From Nocardioides sp. SLBN-35 (GTDB lineage Bacteria; Actinomycetota; Actinomycetes; Propionibacteriales; Nocardioidaceae), in contig NZ_VFNU01000001.1 in NCBI RefSeq assembly GCF_006715725.1, positions 4,650,001 to 4,714,000 on the forward strand: a stretch of 64,000 bases of DNA, written 5' to 3'. A program made the translations under genes and the position numbers. Shown here one piece after another: positions 54,406-62,678 of the stretch. The stretch's first letter is position 1. Each line of letters starts with the position of its first letter. The notes beneath the pieces were generated by a model, which saw only the letters and a program-made list of their open reading frames with translations, searched no databases and was not told the origin of the DNA.

Positions 54406-56742
54406 TCAGGCCGCAGCGGCCCCCGCGTCGAGAGCCACGAGCGCCCGCTCGAGGATCTCGGTCACCGCACCGACCGGCGTCACGGTCAGCGCGTCGAGGA
54501 TCTCGGCCGGGACGTCGTCCAGGTCGGGCCGGTTGCGCTCGGGGATGAACACCTCGGCGACGCCGGCCCGCTGGGCGGCGAGCAGCTTCTGCTTCACCCC
54601 GCCGATCGGGAGCACCCGGCCGGACAGCGTGACCTCGCCGGTCATCGCGATGTCGGAGCGGACCGGGCGACCGGTCAGCAGCGAGACCAGCGCGGTGACC
54701 ATGGTGACACCGGCGGACGGCCCGTCCTTCGGCACGGCGCCCGCGGGGAAGTGCACGTGGATCGACCGCTCGAAGGCCTCGGCCGGGATGCCGAGCTCGG
54801 TGGCGTGCGAGCGCACCCACGAGAGCGCGATCCGCGCCGACTCCTTCATCACGTCGCCCAGCTGGCCCGTCACGGTCAGCCCCGTCTCGCCCGAGGCGAC
54901 CGACGTCTCGACGTACAGCACGTCGCCGCCCATGCCCGTGACCGCGAGGCCCGTGGCGACGCCGGGGACCGACGTACGCTCCTCGACGTCGGGGGTGAAC
55001 CGCGGCCGGCCGATCAGCTCCACCAGTGAGTCGATGCCGATGTCCACCCGCTCCACCTCGCCGGACGCGAGTCGGGCCGTGGCCTTGCGGAAGGCCTTGG
55101 CGAGCAGCCGCTCGACCTGGCGTACGCCGGCCTCGCGGGTGTAGTTCGCCGCGATCTCCCGCAGCGCCTCGTCGGTGATGCTCACCTCGTCGGCGGACAG
55201 CGCGGCCCGCTCGAGCTGGCGCGGAACCAGGAAGTCACGGGCGATCGCGACCTTGTCCTCCTCGGTGTAGCCGTCGATGGCGACCAGCTCCATGCGGTCG
55301 AGCAGGGCGGCCGGAATCGAGCCGATGTCGTTGGCCGTCGCGATGAACAGCACGTCGGACAGGTCGAGGTCGAGCTCGAGGTAGTGGTCGCGGAAGGTGT
55401 GGTTCTGCGCGGGGTCGAGGACCTCGAGCAGGGCCGCGGCCGGGTCGCCCCTGTAGTCGGAGCCGACCTTGTCGACCTCGTCGAGCAGCACGACCGGGTT
55501 CATCGAGCCGGCCTCCTTGATGGCCCGTACGACGCGGCCGGGAAGGGCGCCGACGTACGTGCGCCGGTGACCGCGGATCTCGGCCTCGTCGCGGACGCCA
55601 CCCAGGGCGACCCGGACGAACTTCCTCCCGAGGGCGCGGGCGACGGACTCGCCGAGCGAGGTCTTGCCGACCCCCGGAGGCCCCGCGAGGAGGACGACGG
55701 CGCCGGAGCCGCGGCCGCCGACGACCTCGAGGCCGCGCTCGGCACGGCGGGCCCGGACGGCGAGGTACTCGGTGATCCGGTCCTTCACCTCGTCCAGCCC
55801 GTGGTGGTCGGCGTCGAGCACCGCGCGCGCGGCGGCGATGTCGGTGTCGTCCTCGGTCGTGACGTTCCACGGCAGGTCGAGGACGGTGTCGAGCCAGGTA
55901 CGGATCCAGCCGGCCTCGGGATTCTGGTCGCTGGAGCGCTCGAGCTTGTCGACCTCGCGCAGCATCGCCTCGCGCACCGCGTCGGGGACGTCGGCCGCCT
56001 CGACCCGGGCGCGGTAGTCGTCGCCACCGTCGGGGTCGCCCTCGCCGAGCTCCTTGCGGATCGCGGCGAGCTGCTGGCGCAGCAGGAACTCGCGCTGGTT
56101 CTTCTCCAGCGACTCGCGCACGTCGGCGTCGATCTTGTCGCTGACCTCGGACTCCGCCACGAAGTCGCGGGTCCACTCGACGAGCAGCTCGAGCCGCTCG
56201 CGGACCGACGGGGTCTCGAGGAGCTGGCGCTTCCGGTCATCGGAGAGGTACGGCGCGTAGCCGGCCGTGTCGGCCAGCGTCGCCGGGTCGTCGATCCGGG
56301 TCACCTGGTCGGCGACCTGCCAGGCCTCGCGGCGCTGCAGCAGGCCCACGACCAGCTTGCGGTAGTCCTCGGCGAGCACACGGACGTCGTCGTCCACGAC
56401 CCCGCCGTCGACCGGCTCGACCTCGACCCACAGGGCCGCGCCGGGACCGGACACACCACTGCCGATGCGGGCGCGCCCGCCGGCCTTGAGCACGGCCGCC
56501 GGCTCGCCACCGGAGAACCGGCCGACCTTCTCGACACTCGCCACGACGCCGTACGACGCGTAGCGGTCCTCGAGACGAGGAGCGACGAGAACCTGGGCGT
56601 GGTCGCCGGATTCACGAGCAGCAAGCTGGGCGGCGTCGATGGCGGCTCGGGCGGGCTCGTCGAGCTCGACCCGGACCACCATCCCGGGGAGCACCACCAC
56701 GTCGGAGAGGAACAGCACCGGAAGCTGGATCGGGTTCGTCAT
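54406..56742 (-). CDS. lon: Lon protease
   Basis: 778-aa ATP-dependent protease degrading damaged and regulatory proteins. The N-terminal substrate domain (LPVLFLSDVVVLPGMVV) leads to the AAA+ module: Walker A LLAGPPGVGKTSLGES, Walker B PVVLLDEVDKVG, sensor residues in LDRMELVAIDGYTEEDK. The proteolytic domain has the catalytic Ser in PKDGPSAGVTM and Lys in GGVKQKLLAAQRAG. Domains and length are complete. The start ATG has GGAAGGTG just upstream. A perfect ClgR-like box lies 39 nt before the start. Confidence 0.98.
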   Translation of the reverse strand: MTNPIQLPVLFLSDVVVLPGMVVRVELDEPARAAIDAAQLAARESGDHAQVLVAPRLEDRYASYGVVASVEKVGRFSGGEPAAVLKAGGRARIGSGVSGPGAALWVEVEPVDGGVVDDDVRVLAEDYRKLVVGLLQRREAWQVADQVTRIDDPATLADTAGYAPYLSDDRKRQLLETPSVRERLELLVEWTRDFVAESEVSDKIDADVRESLEKNQREFLLRQQLAAIRKELGEGDPDGGDDYRARVEAADVPDAVREAMLREVDKLERSSDQNPEAGWIRTWLDTVLDLPWNVTTEDDTDIAAARAVLDADHHGLDEVKDRITEYLAVRARRAERGLEVVGGRGSGAVVLLAGPPGVGKTSLGESVARALGRKFVRVALGGVRDEAEIRGHRRTYVGALPGRVVRAIKEAGSMNPVVLLDEVDKVGSDYRGDPAAALLEVLDPAQNHTFRDHYLELDLDLSDVLFIATANDIGSIPAALLDRMELVAIDGYTEEDKVAIARDFLVPRQLERAALSADEVSITDEALREIAANYTREAGVRQVERLLAKAFRKATARLASGEVERVDIGIDSLVELIGRPRFTPDVEERTSVPGVATGLAVTGMGGDVLYVETSVASGETGLTVTGQLGDVMKESARIALSWVRSHATELGIPAEAFERSIHVHFPAGAVPKDGPSAGVTMVTALVSLLTGRPVRSDIAMTGEVTLSGRVLPIGGVKQKLLAAQRAGVAEVFIPERNRPDLDDVPAEILDALTVTPVGAVTEILERALVALDAGAAAA

Positions 56743-56763
56743 GCACCTTCCAATGCATTCCGG

Positions 56764-56797
56764 GTTCGCGGTGTTCCGGCGTTCGCGGTGGGCGAAC
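56764..56797 (-). promoter_or_regulatory. ClgR-like operator upstream of lon
   Basis: Perfect palindrome GTTCGC-GGTGG-GCGAAC at 56781-56797, with an extra GTTCGC half-site at 56764-56769. ClgR, the actinobacterial activator of clp protease genes and, in Streptomyces, of lon, binds sites of the GTTCGC-N5-GCGAAC type. Its place 39-55 nt before the lon start suits activation of the lon promoter. Confidence 0.75.
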
Positions 56798-56818
56798 TCG
56801 GGAACTCCCCGGCCTCGA

Positions 56819-57367
56819 TCAGTCCAGCAGCCGCGCCGCGACGAGGGTGATGTCGTAGGGCGCGGTCGCGGTCCACTCCTCCTCGCCCGCGACCAGGGCG
56901 GCCACCTCGTAGCGACCTTCCCGCAGCTCCCAGGCGGTCAGGCTCGGCACCTCGGGATCGAGCACCCAGTACGACGGCACCCCAGCCCGCTCGTAGAGCC
57001 GCTTCTTGCGCACCTGGTCGCGGCCGCGACTGCTCGGCGAGAGGATCTCGACGACCAGCAGCGGGGCGCCCGTCAACCCCCGCTGCTCGGGACGGTCCCG
57101 CTCCACGACCAGCAGGTCCGGCTCGACCACCGACAGCTCCTCGAGCTGCACGTCGAAGGGCGCGGCAAGGACGACGAGACCTTCAGGGCGGGCCAGGTGG
57201 AGTGCGACGTGCAGGGCACCCGACATCCGCTGATGGTCGAACGAGGGCGCCGGCGACATCACGATCTCACCCTCGAGCAGCTCGTAGCGGTTGCCGTCGT
57301 CGGGCATCCGGTCGAGGTCCGCTCGGGTGTGGCCCGGGCCGAGGGTCGGGGTCGTCATGCCTCTCAT
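56819..57367 (-). CDS. Uma2/DUF820-family nuclease-fold protein
   Basis: 182 aa of the Uma2 (DUF820) family, PD-(D/E)XK-like. Core motifs are RYELLEGEIVMSPAPSFDHQRM, VVEPDLLVV (Asp), LLVVEILSPSSRGRDQVRKKRLYERAGVPSYWVLDPE (E-x-K-like, with the YW-x-LDP signature). Function unknown despite the nuclease fold. The ATG at 57367 has AGGAGG four bases upstream, which favours it over the ATG nine bases in. Single gene between lon and a ~280-nt gap. Confidence 0.87.
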   Translation of the reverse strand: MRGMTTPTLGPGHTRADLDRMPDDGNRYELLEGEIVMSPAPSFDHQRMSGALHVALHLARPEGLVVLAAPFDVQLEELSVVEPDLLVVERDRPEQRGLTGAPLLVVEILSPSSRGRDQVRKKRLYERAGVPSYWVLDPEVPSLTAWELREGRYEVAALVAGEEEWTATAPYDITLVAARLLD

Positions 57368-57649
57368 CGTGCCTCCTCACCTCGAGCGCCCGCCAGCGCG
57401 CACCGGCGGCCCGCTCGGGTCGCGCCGATCATCTGTCATGGGCACCTCCCTTCGTCATGGACCGCACCCTGTCGCAAGCCGCCACCAGGTGCCGCTCACG
57501 GACGGACGAGCTGTGGAGAACACGCGACGCGACGAGGCCTGGGGGTGACGAACGGCGGGCACAGGAACCCGTGGGCCCGATGGGGCCGATGAGACGCCCG
57601 GCCCGGCGGACCAGCAGAGCGGGACGAGCAGAACCGGCGCAGGAGCTGG
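57368..57649. other. Intergenic region without recognisable features
   Basis: 282 nt between the DUF2087 and Uma2 genes. Open frames here are short and lack ribosome sites. I see no hairpin, tRNA or repeat that I can support. Confidence 0.5.
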
Positions 57650-57928
57650 TCACACCTCGACGGTGCCGCCGCTGCGCCAGTAGACGTCGCCCTCGCGGGA
57701 CAGGAACCCGTCGTCGACGAGGTAGCGGCGCAGCGCGGCGTGGTCGTCGTGGACCTCACGCAGGATCGCGTCGACCTCCCGCCAGCCATAGCGCCGGCCG
57801 GGCTCGAAGCGCTGGGCGACGTGGTCGAGCACGACCAGCCGCTTGGCGTGCCGGGTGGGCAGGTCCATCAGGCGACCGTCGGCGGAGAAGAAGCGCCGCA
57901 GCACCTGGCGGGCGTCGGGATCCGTCAT
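57650..57928 (-). CDS. DUF2087 protein
   Basis: 92-aa soluble protein matching DUF2087 (VLRRFFSADGRLMDLPTRHAKRLVVLDHVAQRFEPGRRYGWREVDAILREVHDDHAALRRYLVDDGFLSREGDVYWR), a small winged-helix-like domain sometimes fused to transcriptional regulators. It might bind DNA, but nothing shows this. The start MTDPDARQ at 57928 overlaps the upstream stop (ATGA). It ends the operon that begins with the thiolase gene. Confidence 0.85.
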   Translation of the reverse strand: MTDPDARQVLRRFFSADGRLMDLPTRHAKRLVVLDHVAQRFEPGRRYGWREVDAILREVHDDHAALRRYLVDDGFLSREGDVYWRSGGTVEV

Positions 57929-58662
57929 GAGGCGACCTGCGCCCAGTCCGGTGCGGGAGCGTCGACCTCGAGCACGTCCATCTCCTGCCATACGGCGTCC
58001 GGCGCACCCACGGGAAGGCAGCGCAGCACGATGCCGGTCTGCAGGTCGAGGGCGACGTCGTGGAGGTCAGGGAAGACGGTCCCCTCGGGGACCGGGCGCC
58101 AGTTGGGCGTGCCGGGGCCGTCGCTGTCGCTGTGCCAGGAGACCTCGCTCCAGAGCAGCTCGCAGCAGCCGCCACCGCACCGCGGCTCGTAGCCGGGGAG
58201 CGGAACCAGGTCGGCGCGCCACACATCGCGTCCTTCGACGACGTCGGCACGGACCCGGTCGGCTCGCACGTGGTGACTGAGCTCGACCGGGTCGAGCATC
58301 GCGACCCACGTGTAGTTGCACCAGATCGGGTCGTCGTAGTCGACCTCGAAGTGCGCGAGCGGCCGCTCGGCGACCAGCCCGTCGGGACGCAGCACCGGGG
58401 ACACCTCGTGCGGCAAGGACGTCCGTCTGGACTCGGGACGTCCCGGCCCGTTCCCGACCCGGAGGGAGAACGAGCCGTAGGGCAGGCCCTGCACGCGGTG
58501 CACCTGCCCACCGGCGTCGCGCACGACGAGCCGGCCCGGCCGGTCGACGTACGCCACGACCTCGCCACCCAGCCAGGACGCCCGCGCGCGCAACAGCAGC
58601 GTGCGCCAGCGCCAGGGCGAGCTGCGCGCCAGCGCGCGGAAGGAGTCGGCGTCGGGGGTCAC
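57925..58662 (-). CDS. Unknown protein in the CoA-transferase operon
   Basis: 245-aa soluble protein that I do not recognise. The N-terminal part WRWRTLLLRARASWLGGEVVAYVDRPGRLVVRDAGG looks like a beta-rich domain. A Cys cluster CGGGCCELLW (about residue 160) and IWCNYTW could bind metal. No membrane segment. The GTG at 58662 overlaps the TGA of the CoA-transferase B gene (GTGA), with AAGGAGG directly before it. The next gene overlaps it by 4 nt. Tight coupling to catabolic genes suggests a linked role, but none can be named. Confidence 0.78.
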   Translation of the reverse strand: MTPDADSFRALARSSPWRWRTLLLRARASWLGGEVVAYVDRPGRLVVRDAGGQVHRVQGLPYGSFSLRVGNGPGRPESRRTSLPHEVSPVLRPDGLVAERPLAHFEVDYDDPIWCNYTWVAMLDPVELSHHVRADRVRADVVEGRDVWRADLVPLPGYEPRCGGGCCELLWSEVSWHSDSDGPGTPNWRPVPEGTVFPDLHDVALDLQTGIVLRCLPVGAPDAVWQEMDVLEVDAPAPDWAQVAS

Positions 58663-59321
58663 CCCTCCTTTGTAGCCAATTCCAGGCCGAGCCGGCGACC
58701 GAGTTCCTCGACGGAGATCCCCCACGTCTCTCGTACGACGACAGCCGGGCCGCCGACCTCGAACACTCCGTGGTCGGTGTAGACCCGGCTGACGCAGCCG
58801 ACGCCGGTGAGCGGGTACGTGCAGGCCGGGACCAGCTTGGGCGAGCCGTCCTTGCCGAACAGCCCCATCATCACGAAGACGTCCTTGGCGCCGATGGCGA
58901 GGTCCATCGCGCCGCCGACGGCGGGGATGGCGTCGGGGCGGCCGGTGTGCCAGTTGGCGAGGTCGCCGTTGGCGGCGACCTGGTAGGCGCCGAGGACGCA
59001 GACATCGAGGTGGCCGCCGCGCATCATGGCGAAGGAGTCGGCGTGGTGGAAGTAGGACGCCCCGGGCAGCTCGGTCACGGGGACCTTGCCGGCATTGGTG
59101 AGGTCGGGGTCGACCTCGTCGCCGCGGGCGGCCGGCCCCATGCCGAGCATGCCGTTCTCGGTGTGCAGGATCACGCCGAGCTCGTCAGCGAGGTGGTCGG
59201 CGATCTTGGTGGGCTGGCCGATGCCGAGGTTCACGAAGGAGCCCTCGGGGATGTCGCGGGCGATCACCTCGGCGAGCTCGTCCATCGTCAGCGGGCCGCG
59301 GTCCAGGTGTTCGACGGTCAT
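58659..59321 (-). CDS. pcaJ: 3-oxoacid/3-oxoadipate CoA-transferase subunit B
   Basis: 220-aa beta subunit of a class I CoA-transferase. IPEGSFVNLGIGQPTKIADHL, the catalytic Glu in HTENGMLGMGPA, and the glycine-rich GGAMDLAIGAKDVFVMM are typical. It moves CoA from succinyl-CoA to a 3-oxoacid such as 3-oxoadipate. Placement after a thiolase and near a BenE transporter favours oxoadipate, but acetoacetate is an alternative. Its ATG shares one base with the subunit A stop (TGATG). Confidence 0.92.
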   Translation of the reverse strand: MTVEHLDRGPLTMDELAEVIARDIPEGSFVNLGIGQPTKIADHLADELGVILHTENGMLGMGPAARGDEVDPDLTNAGKVPVTELPGASYFHHADSFAMMRGGHLDVCVLGAYQVAANGDLANWHTGRPDAIPAVGGAMDLAIGAKDVFVMMGLFGKDGSPKLVPACTYPLTGVGCVSRVYTDHGVFEVGGPAVVVRETWGISVEELGRRLGLELATKEG

Positions 59322-60016
59322 CAGCGGGCTCCCTGCACGGTGTAGTGGCGGGCCTCGACGGCGACTACGCGGTCGACGTAGATGGAGGGGGTGACGACGG
59401 CCTCGGGGTCCAGCTCCCCCGTCGGTACGACGGCGCTCACCTGGGCGATCGTCGTGGTGGCCGCAGCGGCCATGACCGGCCCGAAGTTGCGAGCCGTCTT
59501 GCGGTAGACGAGGTTGCCGAGACGGTCGGCGGTGTGGGCCGAGACGAGGGCGTAGTCGCCCTTGATCGGGTACTCGAGCAGGTACTCGCGCCCGTCGATC
59601 ACCCGCGACTCCTTGCCCTCGGCGAGCGGCGTACCGACGGCGGTGGGGCTGTAGAAGGCGCCGATCCCTGCGCCCGCAGCTCGCATCCGCTCGGCGAGGT
59701 TGCCCTGCGGCACGACCTCGAGCTCCAGCCTGCCGGACAGGTAGAGCTCGTCGAAGACGTACGAGTCGGCCTGGCGCGGGAACGAGCAGACGACCTTGCG
59801 CACCCGGCCGGCCTTGAGGAGAGCGGCGAGCCCGACCTCACCGTTGCCGGCGTTGTTGGACACGATGGTGAGGTCCGTCGCGCCCTGCCGGATGAGGGCG
59901 TCGATGAGATCGAAGGGCATGCCGGCGAGACCGAAACCGCCCACCAGGACAGTGGATCCGTCCTCGATGCCGGCGACCGCCTCGTCAGCGGTCTCCATCA
60001 GCTGGGTGCGCGCCAT
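59321..60016 (-). CDS. pcaI: 3-oxoacid/3-oxoadipate CoA-transferase subunit A
   Basis: 231-aa alpha subunit. GSTVLVGGFGLAGMPFDLIDAL is the CoA-binding motif; SNNAGNGEVGLAALLKAGRVRKVVCSFPRQAD and the ELEVVPQGNLAERMRAAGAGI segment are characteristic. The start MARTQLMETA at 60016 lies one base after the thiolase stop, giving tight coupling. With subunit B it forms the heterodimer or heterotetramer. Substrate is inferred from context. Confidence 0.92.
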   Translation of the reverse strand: MARTQLMETADEAVAGIEDGSTVLVGGFGLAGMPFDLIDALIRQGATDLTIVSNNAGNGEVGLAALLKAGRVRKVVCSFPRQADSYVFDELYLSGRLELEVVPQGNLAERMRAAGAGIGAFYSPTAVGTPLAEGKESRVIDGREYLLEYPIKGDYALVSAHTADRLGNLVYRKTARNFGPVMAAAATTTIAQVSAVVPTGELDPEAVVTPSIYVDRVVAVEARHYTVQGAR

Positions 60017-60017
60017 T

Positions 60018-61202
60018 TCAGGAGGCCTCCGGGTTCTCGAGGACGACGGCCAGACCCTGGCCGACGCCGATGCAGATGCCGGCGACGCCCCAGCGCCGGC
60101 CGGTCTCGCGCAGCACCTTGGCGAGCGTGCCGACCAACCGGCCGCCGGACGCGCCGAGCGGGTGGCCGAGCGCGATCGCGCCGCCGCGCTGGTTGACGAT
60201 CTCCGGGTCGATCGGCCAGGCGTCGACACAGGCGAGCGACTGGACCGCGAAGGCCTCGTTGAGCTCGACCGCGCCCACGTCGGACCACGAGATCCCGGCA
60301 CGGGCGAGAGCCGCGTTGGCCGCCTCGACGGGCGCGTAGCCGAAGGCCTGCGGCTCGAGGGCGTACGCCGCCCGGCCGGCCACGCGTGCCAGGGGCGTCG
60401 TACCGATCCGGTCGGCGGCGGCCTCCGAGCCCAGCAGGACGGCGGACGCGCCGTCGCTGAGCGGGGAGGCGTTGCCGGCGGTGATCGTGCCGTCCTTGCG
60501 GAAGACCGGCTTCAGCCCGCCGAGCGACTCGGTGGTGCTGCCGGGCCGGATGCCCTCGTCACGGGCGAGCTCGGTGCCCTCGACGGGGACGACCAGGTCG
60601 TCGTAGAAGCCGTCCTCCCACGCCTGGTGGGCGAGCCGATGGGAGCGGGCGGCGAACTCGTCCTGGCGCTCGCGGGAGATCCCGAACCTCTCCTGCAGCT
60701 GCTCGTTGGCCTCGCCGAGGCTGACCGTCCACTCCTTCGGCATCCGCGGGTTGACCAGCCGCCAGCCGAGGGTGGTGGAGACCGCGGTGACGTCGCCGGC
60801 CGGGAACGCGCGGTCGGGCTTGGGCAGCACCCACGGGGCGCGGGTCATCGACTCGACGCCGCCGGTGAGGACGATGTCGGCGTCGCCGGTCTCGATGGTG
60901 CGCGAGCCGACCATCACGGCGTCCAGGCTGGAGCCACAGAGCCGGTTGACCGTGGTGGCCGGCACGCTGACAGGTACGCCGGCCAGCAAGGTCGCCATCC
61001 GGCCGACGTTGCGGTTGTCCTCCCCCGCGCCGTTGGCGTTGCCCCAGACCACGTCGCCGATCGCGGCGGGGTCGAGGTCGGGGGTGCGGGCGAGGACCGA
61101 GGAGACGACGGCGGCACCGAGGTCGTCGGTGCGGACGCCGGCGAGGGCGCCGTTGAACCGGCCGAACGGGGTGCGGACCGCTGCGTAGACGAAAGAGCTC
61201 AC
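60018..61202 (-). CDS. pcaF: Thiolase, probable beta-ketoadipyl-CoA thiolase
   Basis: 394-aa acyl-CoA acetyltransferase, which would cleave 3-oxoadipyl-CoA to succinyl-CoA and acetyl-CoA. The acyl-enzyme Cys is in VNRLCGSSLDAV (about residue 88); NEAFAVQSL and the His loop GGAIALGHPLGASGGRL are present. The last active-site motif reads CIGVGQGLAV, whereas most thiolases have CxGGGxG. First gene of the operon with pcaI and pcaJ; divergent from a LysR regulator. General degradative thiolase is an alternative. Confidence 0.9.
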   Translation of the reverse strand: MSSFVYAAVRTPFGRFNGALAGVRTDDLGAAVVSSVLARTPDLDPAAIGDVVWGNANGAGEDNRNVGRMATLLAGVPVSVPATTVNRLCGSSLDAVMVGSRTIETGDADIVLTGGVESMTRAPWVLPKPDRAFPAGDVTAVSTTLGWRLVNPRMPKEWTVSLGEANEQLQERFGISRERQDEFAARSHRLAHQAWEDGFYDDLVVPVEGTELARDEGIRPGSTTESLGGLKPVFRKDGTITAGNASPLSDGASAVLLGSEAAADRIGTTPLARVAGRAAYALEPQAFGYAPVEAANAALARAGISWSDVGAVELNEAFAVQSLACVDAWPIDPEIVNQRGGAIALGHPLGASGGRLVGTLAKVLRETGRRWGVAGICIGVGQGLAVVLENPEAS

Positions 61203-61274
61203 GACACCGACGCTAGGCGCGCGAGTTGATATTGTGAAGGATCAGTATTCGACACGATTGAAACGAATTCAGAT
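61203..61274. promoter_or_regulatory. LysR-controlled divergent promoter
   Basis: 72-nt, AT-richer gap between the thiolase operon and lysR. It holds ATTCG-N12-CGAAT (61247-61268), a T-N11-A-type LysR site, and a second weaker ATATT-N10-AGTAT (61230-61249). Two adjacent sites, one symmetric and one weak, are the usual binding plus activation pair of LysR regulators. Confidence 0.6.
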
Positions 61275-62171
61275 ATGGATCTGCTGCGCCACCTGCGGTA
61301 CTTCGTCACCGTCGCCGAGGAGCGCCACTTCGGCCGCGCCGCCGAGCGGCTGCACATGGCCCAACCGCCACTGTCCCAGCAGATCCGCCGCCTGGAGGCG
61401 GAGGTTGGCGTCGAGCTGTTCGTCCGCACCACCCGTCGCGTCGACCTCACCGCGGCCGGGTCCGCCTATTTGGCGCGGGCCCGAGCGATCCTGGCCGAGG
61501 TGGACGACGCGGCCGACGAGGCCCGCCGGGTCGCGGCCGGCGCGGTCGGCCACCTCGCCATCGGGTGCGTCGGATCCGCGACGTACAGCCTGCTGCCGGC
61601 CCTCTCCCGCCGGCTGGCCGAGGAGCTGCCCGGCATCGACTTCGCATTCCGCGGCGAGATGCTCGTCGCCGACCAGGTCGAGGCCCTGCGCGCCGGCGCC
61701 ATCGATCTCGCCCTGCTGCGCCCCCCGGTCGACGACGCCGCCCTCGCCGTCACAGTGCTGCGGGAGGAGCGACTCGTGGTCGCCGTACCCGTGGGACACC
61801 GGCTCGCCGCCCGCAAGCAGGTCCGGGTCGCCGACCTCGCCACCGCCGACCTGATCGTGCACTCGGCCGGCCGCCGGTCGGCGATGTACGACGTGGTGCG
61901 CGGCCTGTTCGCCGAGGCCGGCGTGACGCCGCGCATCCGCCACGAGGTGGGCGAGACGTCGACCCTGGTGACCCTCGTCGCCGGCGGACTCGGCGTGGCC
62001 GTGGTCCCCGAGCCGGTGGGCGCGCTGACTCTCGACGGCGTCGCCTACCGCCCGCTCGTGCGCCCGGCCCGGAGCGTCGAGCTCGCGGTGGCGCACCGGG
62101 CCGAGCGCACCGAGCCTCACCTGCACCGGACACTGGCGGTGCTGCAGGACCTGATCAGGGTCAGCGGGTAG
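61275..62171 (+). CDS. LysR-family regulator of the catabolic operon
   Basis: 298 aa. The N-terminal helix-turn-helix (LLRHLRYFVTVAEERHFGRAAERLHMAQPPLSQQIRRLEAEVGVELFVRTTRRVDLTAAG) is followed by a co-inducer-binding domain. The sequence resembles BenM/CatR/PcaQ-type regulators of aromatic catabolism. Divergent from the thiolase/CoA-transferase operon, which it probably activates in response to a pathway intermediate. The ATG at 61275 is the only family-like start. It converges with, and overlaps by 11 nt, the MarR-type gene. Confidence 0.92.
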   Translation: MDLLRHLRYFVTVAEERHFGRAAERLHMAQPPLSQQIRRLEAEVGVELFVRTTRRVDLTAAGSAYLARARAILAEVDDAADEARRVAAGAVGHLAIGCVGSATYSLLPALSRRLAEELPGIDFAFRGEMLVADQVEALRAGAIDLALLRPPVDDAALAVTVLREERLVVAVPVGHRLAARKQVRVADLATADLIVHSAGRRSAMYDVVRGLFAEAGVTPRIRHEVGETSTLVTLVAGGLGVAVVPEPVGALTLDGVAYRPLVRPARSVELAVAHRAERTEPHLHRTLAVLQDLIRVSG

Positions 62172-62616
62172 CGGCGATCACCGCCGTGAGCCGGGCGTGC
62201 AGCTCGAGCAGCTCCTCGACCGGCATCCCGAGTCGCTCCACGATCGCCGGCGGGATCGCCTCCGCGTCGTCGCGCAGCGCCCGGCCGCGCTCGGTCAGCA
62301 CCACGGCCAGCGCACGCTCGTCGCGCGGGTCGCGCTCGCGCCGCAGGTAGCCGGCCGCCTCCAGCCGCTTGAGCAGCGGCGAGAGCGTGCCCGGGTCGAG
62401 GTCGAGCAGCTTCGACAGCTCGGTGACGCGCAGCGGCTCGCTCTCCCACAGCGCCAGCATCACGAGGTACTGCGGGTGGGTCAGGCCCAGCGGCTCGAGC
62501 AGCGGCCGGTAGAGCGCGATGACGTTGCGCGAGGCGATCGCCAGGGCGAAGCAGACCTGCTGGTCGAGCGCCAGCGGATTCTCCGGCTGCGGACGGGAAT
62601 CAGAGGCACTGGGCAT
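62161..62616 (-). CDS. MarR-family regulator, OhrR-like
   Basis: About 151 aa. The N-terminal segment LALDQQVCFALAIASRNVIALYRPLLEPLGLTHPQYLVMLALWE is the OhrR pattern, with the single peroxide-sensing Cys in DQQVCF. The winged helix follows (LRVTELSKLLDLDPGTLSPLLKRLEAAGYLRRERDPRDERALAVVLTERG). Probably a repressor released when that Cys is oxidised by an organic hydroperoxide. The start at 62616 (MPSASDS) is six bases after TACACT; the ATG at 62646 would put the operator-like region into the gene. No ohr gene is next to it. Confidence 0.9.
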   Translation of the reverse strand: MPSASDSRPQPENPLALDQQVCFALAIASRNVIALYRPLLEPLGLTHPQYLVMLALWESEPLRVTELSKLLDLDPGTLSPLLKRLEAAGYLRRERDPRDERALAVVLTERGRALRDDAEAIPPAIVERLGMPVEELLELHARLTAVIAATR

Positions 62617-62629
62617 GTTGTTAGTGTAG

Positions 62630-62653
62630 CAATAGTTGGTGTACAAATTATTG
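62630..62653. promoter_or_regulatory. AT-rich inverted repeat upstream of the OhrR-like gene
   Basis: CAATA-N14-TATTG (62630-62653) encloses GTACAAA, in a strikingly AT-rich island between the regulator gene and a divergent membrane-protein gene. OhrR sites are AT-rich with TACAA/TTGTA arms. Candidate operator for both genes. Confidence 0.45.
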
Positions 62654-62678
62654 GCCCACCATGAACGGAGCAGATCCG

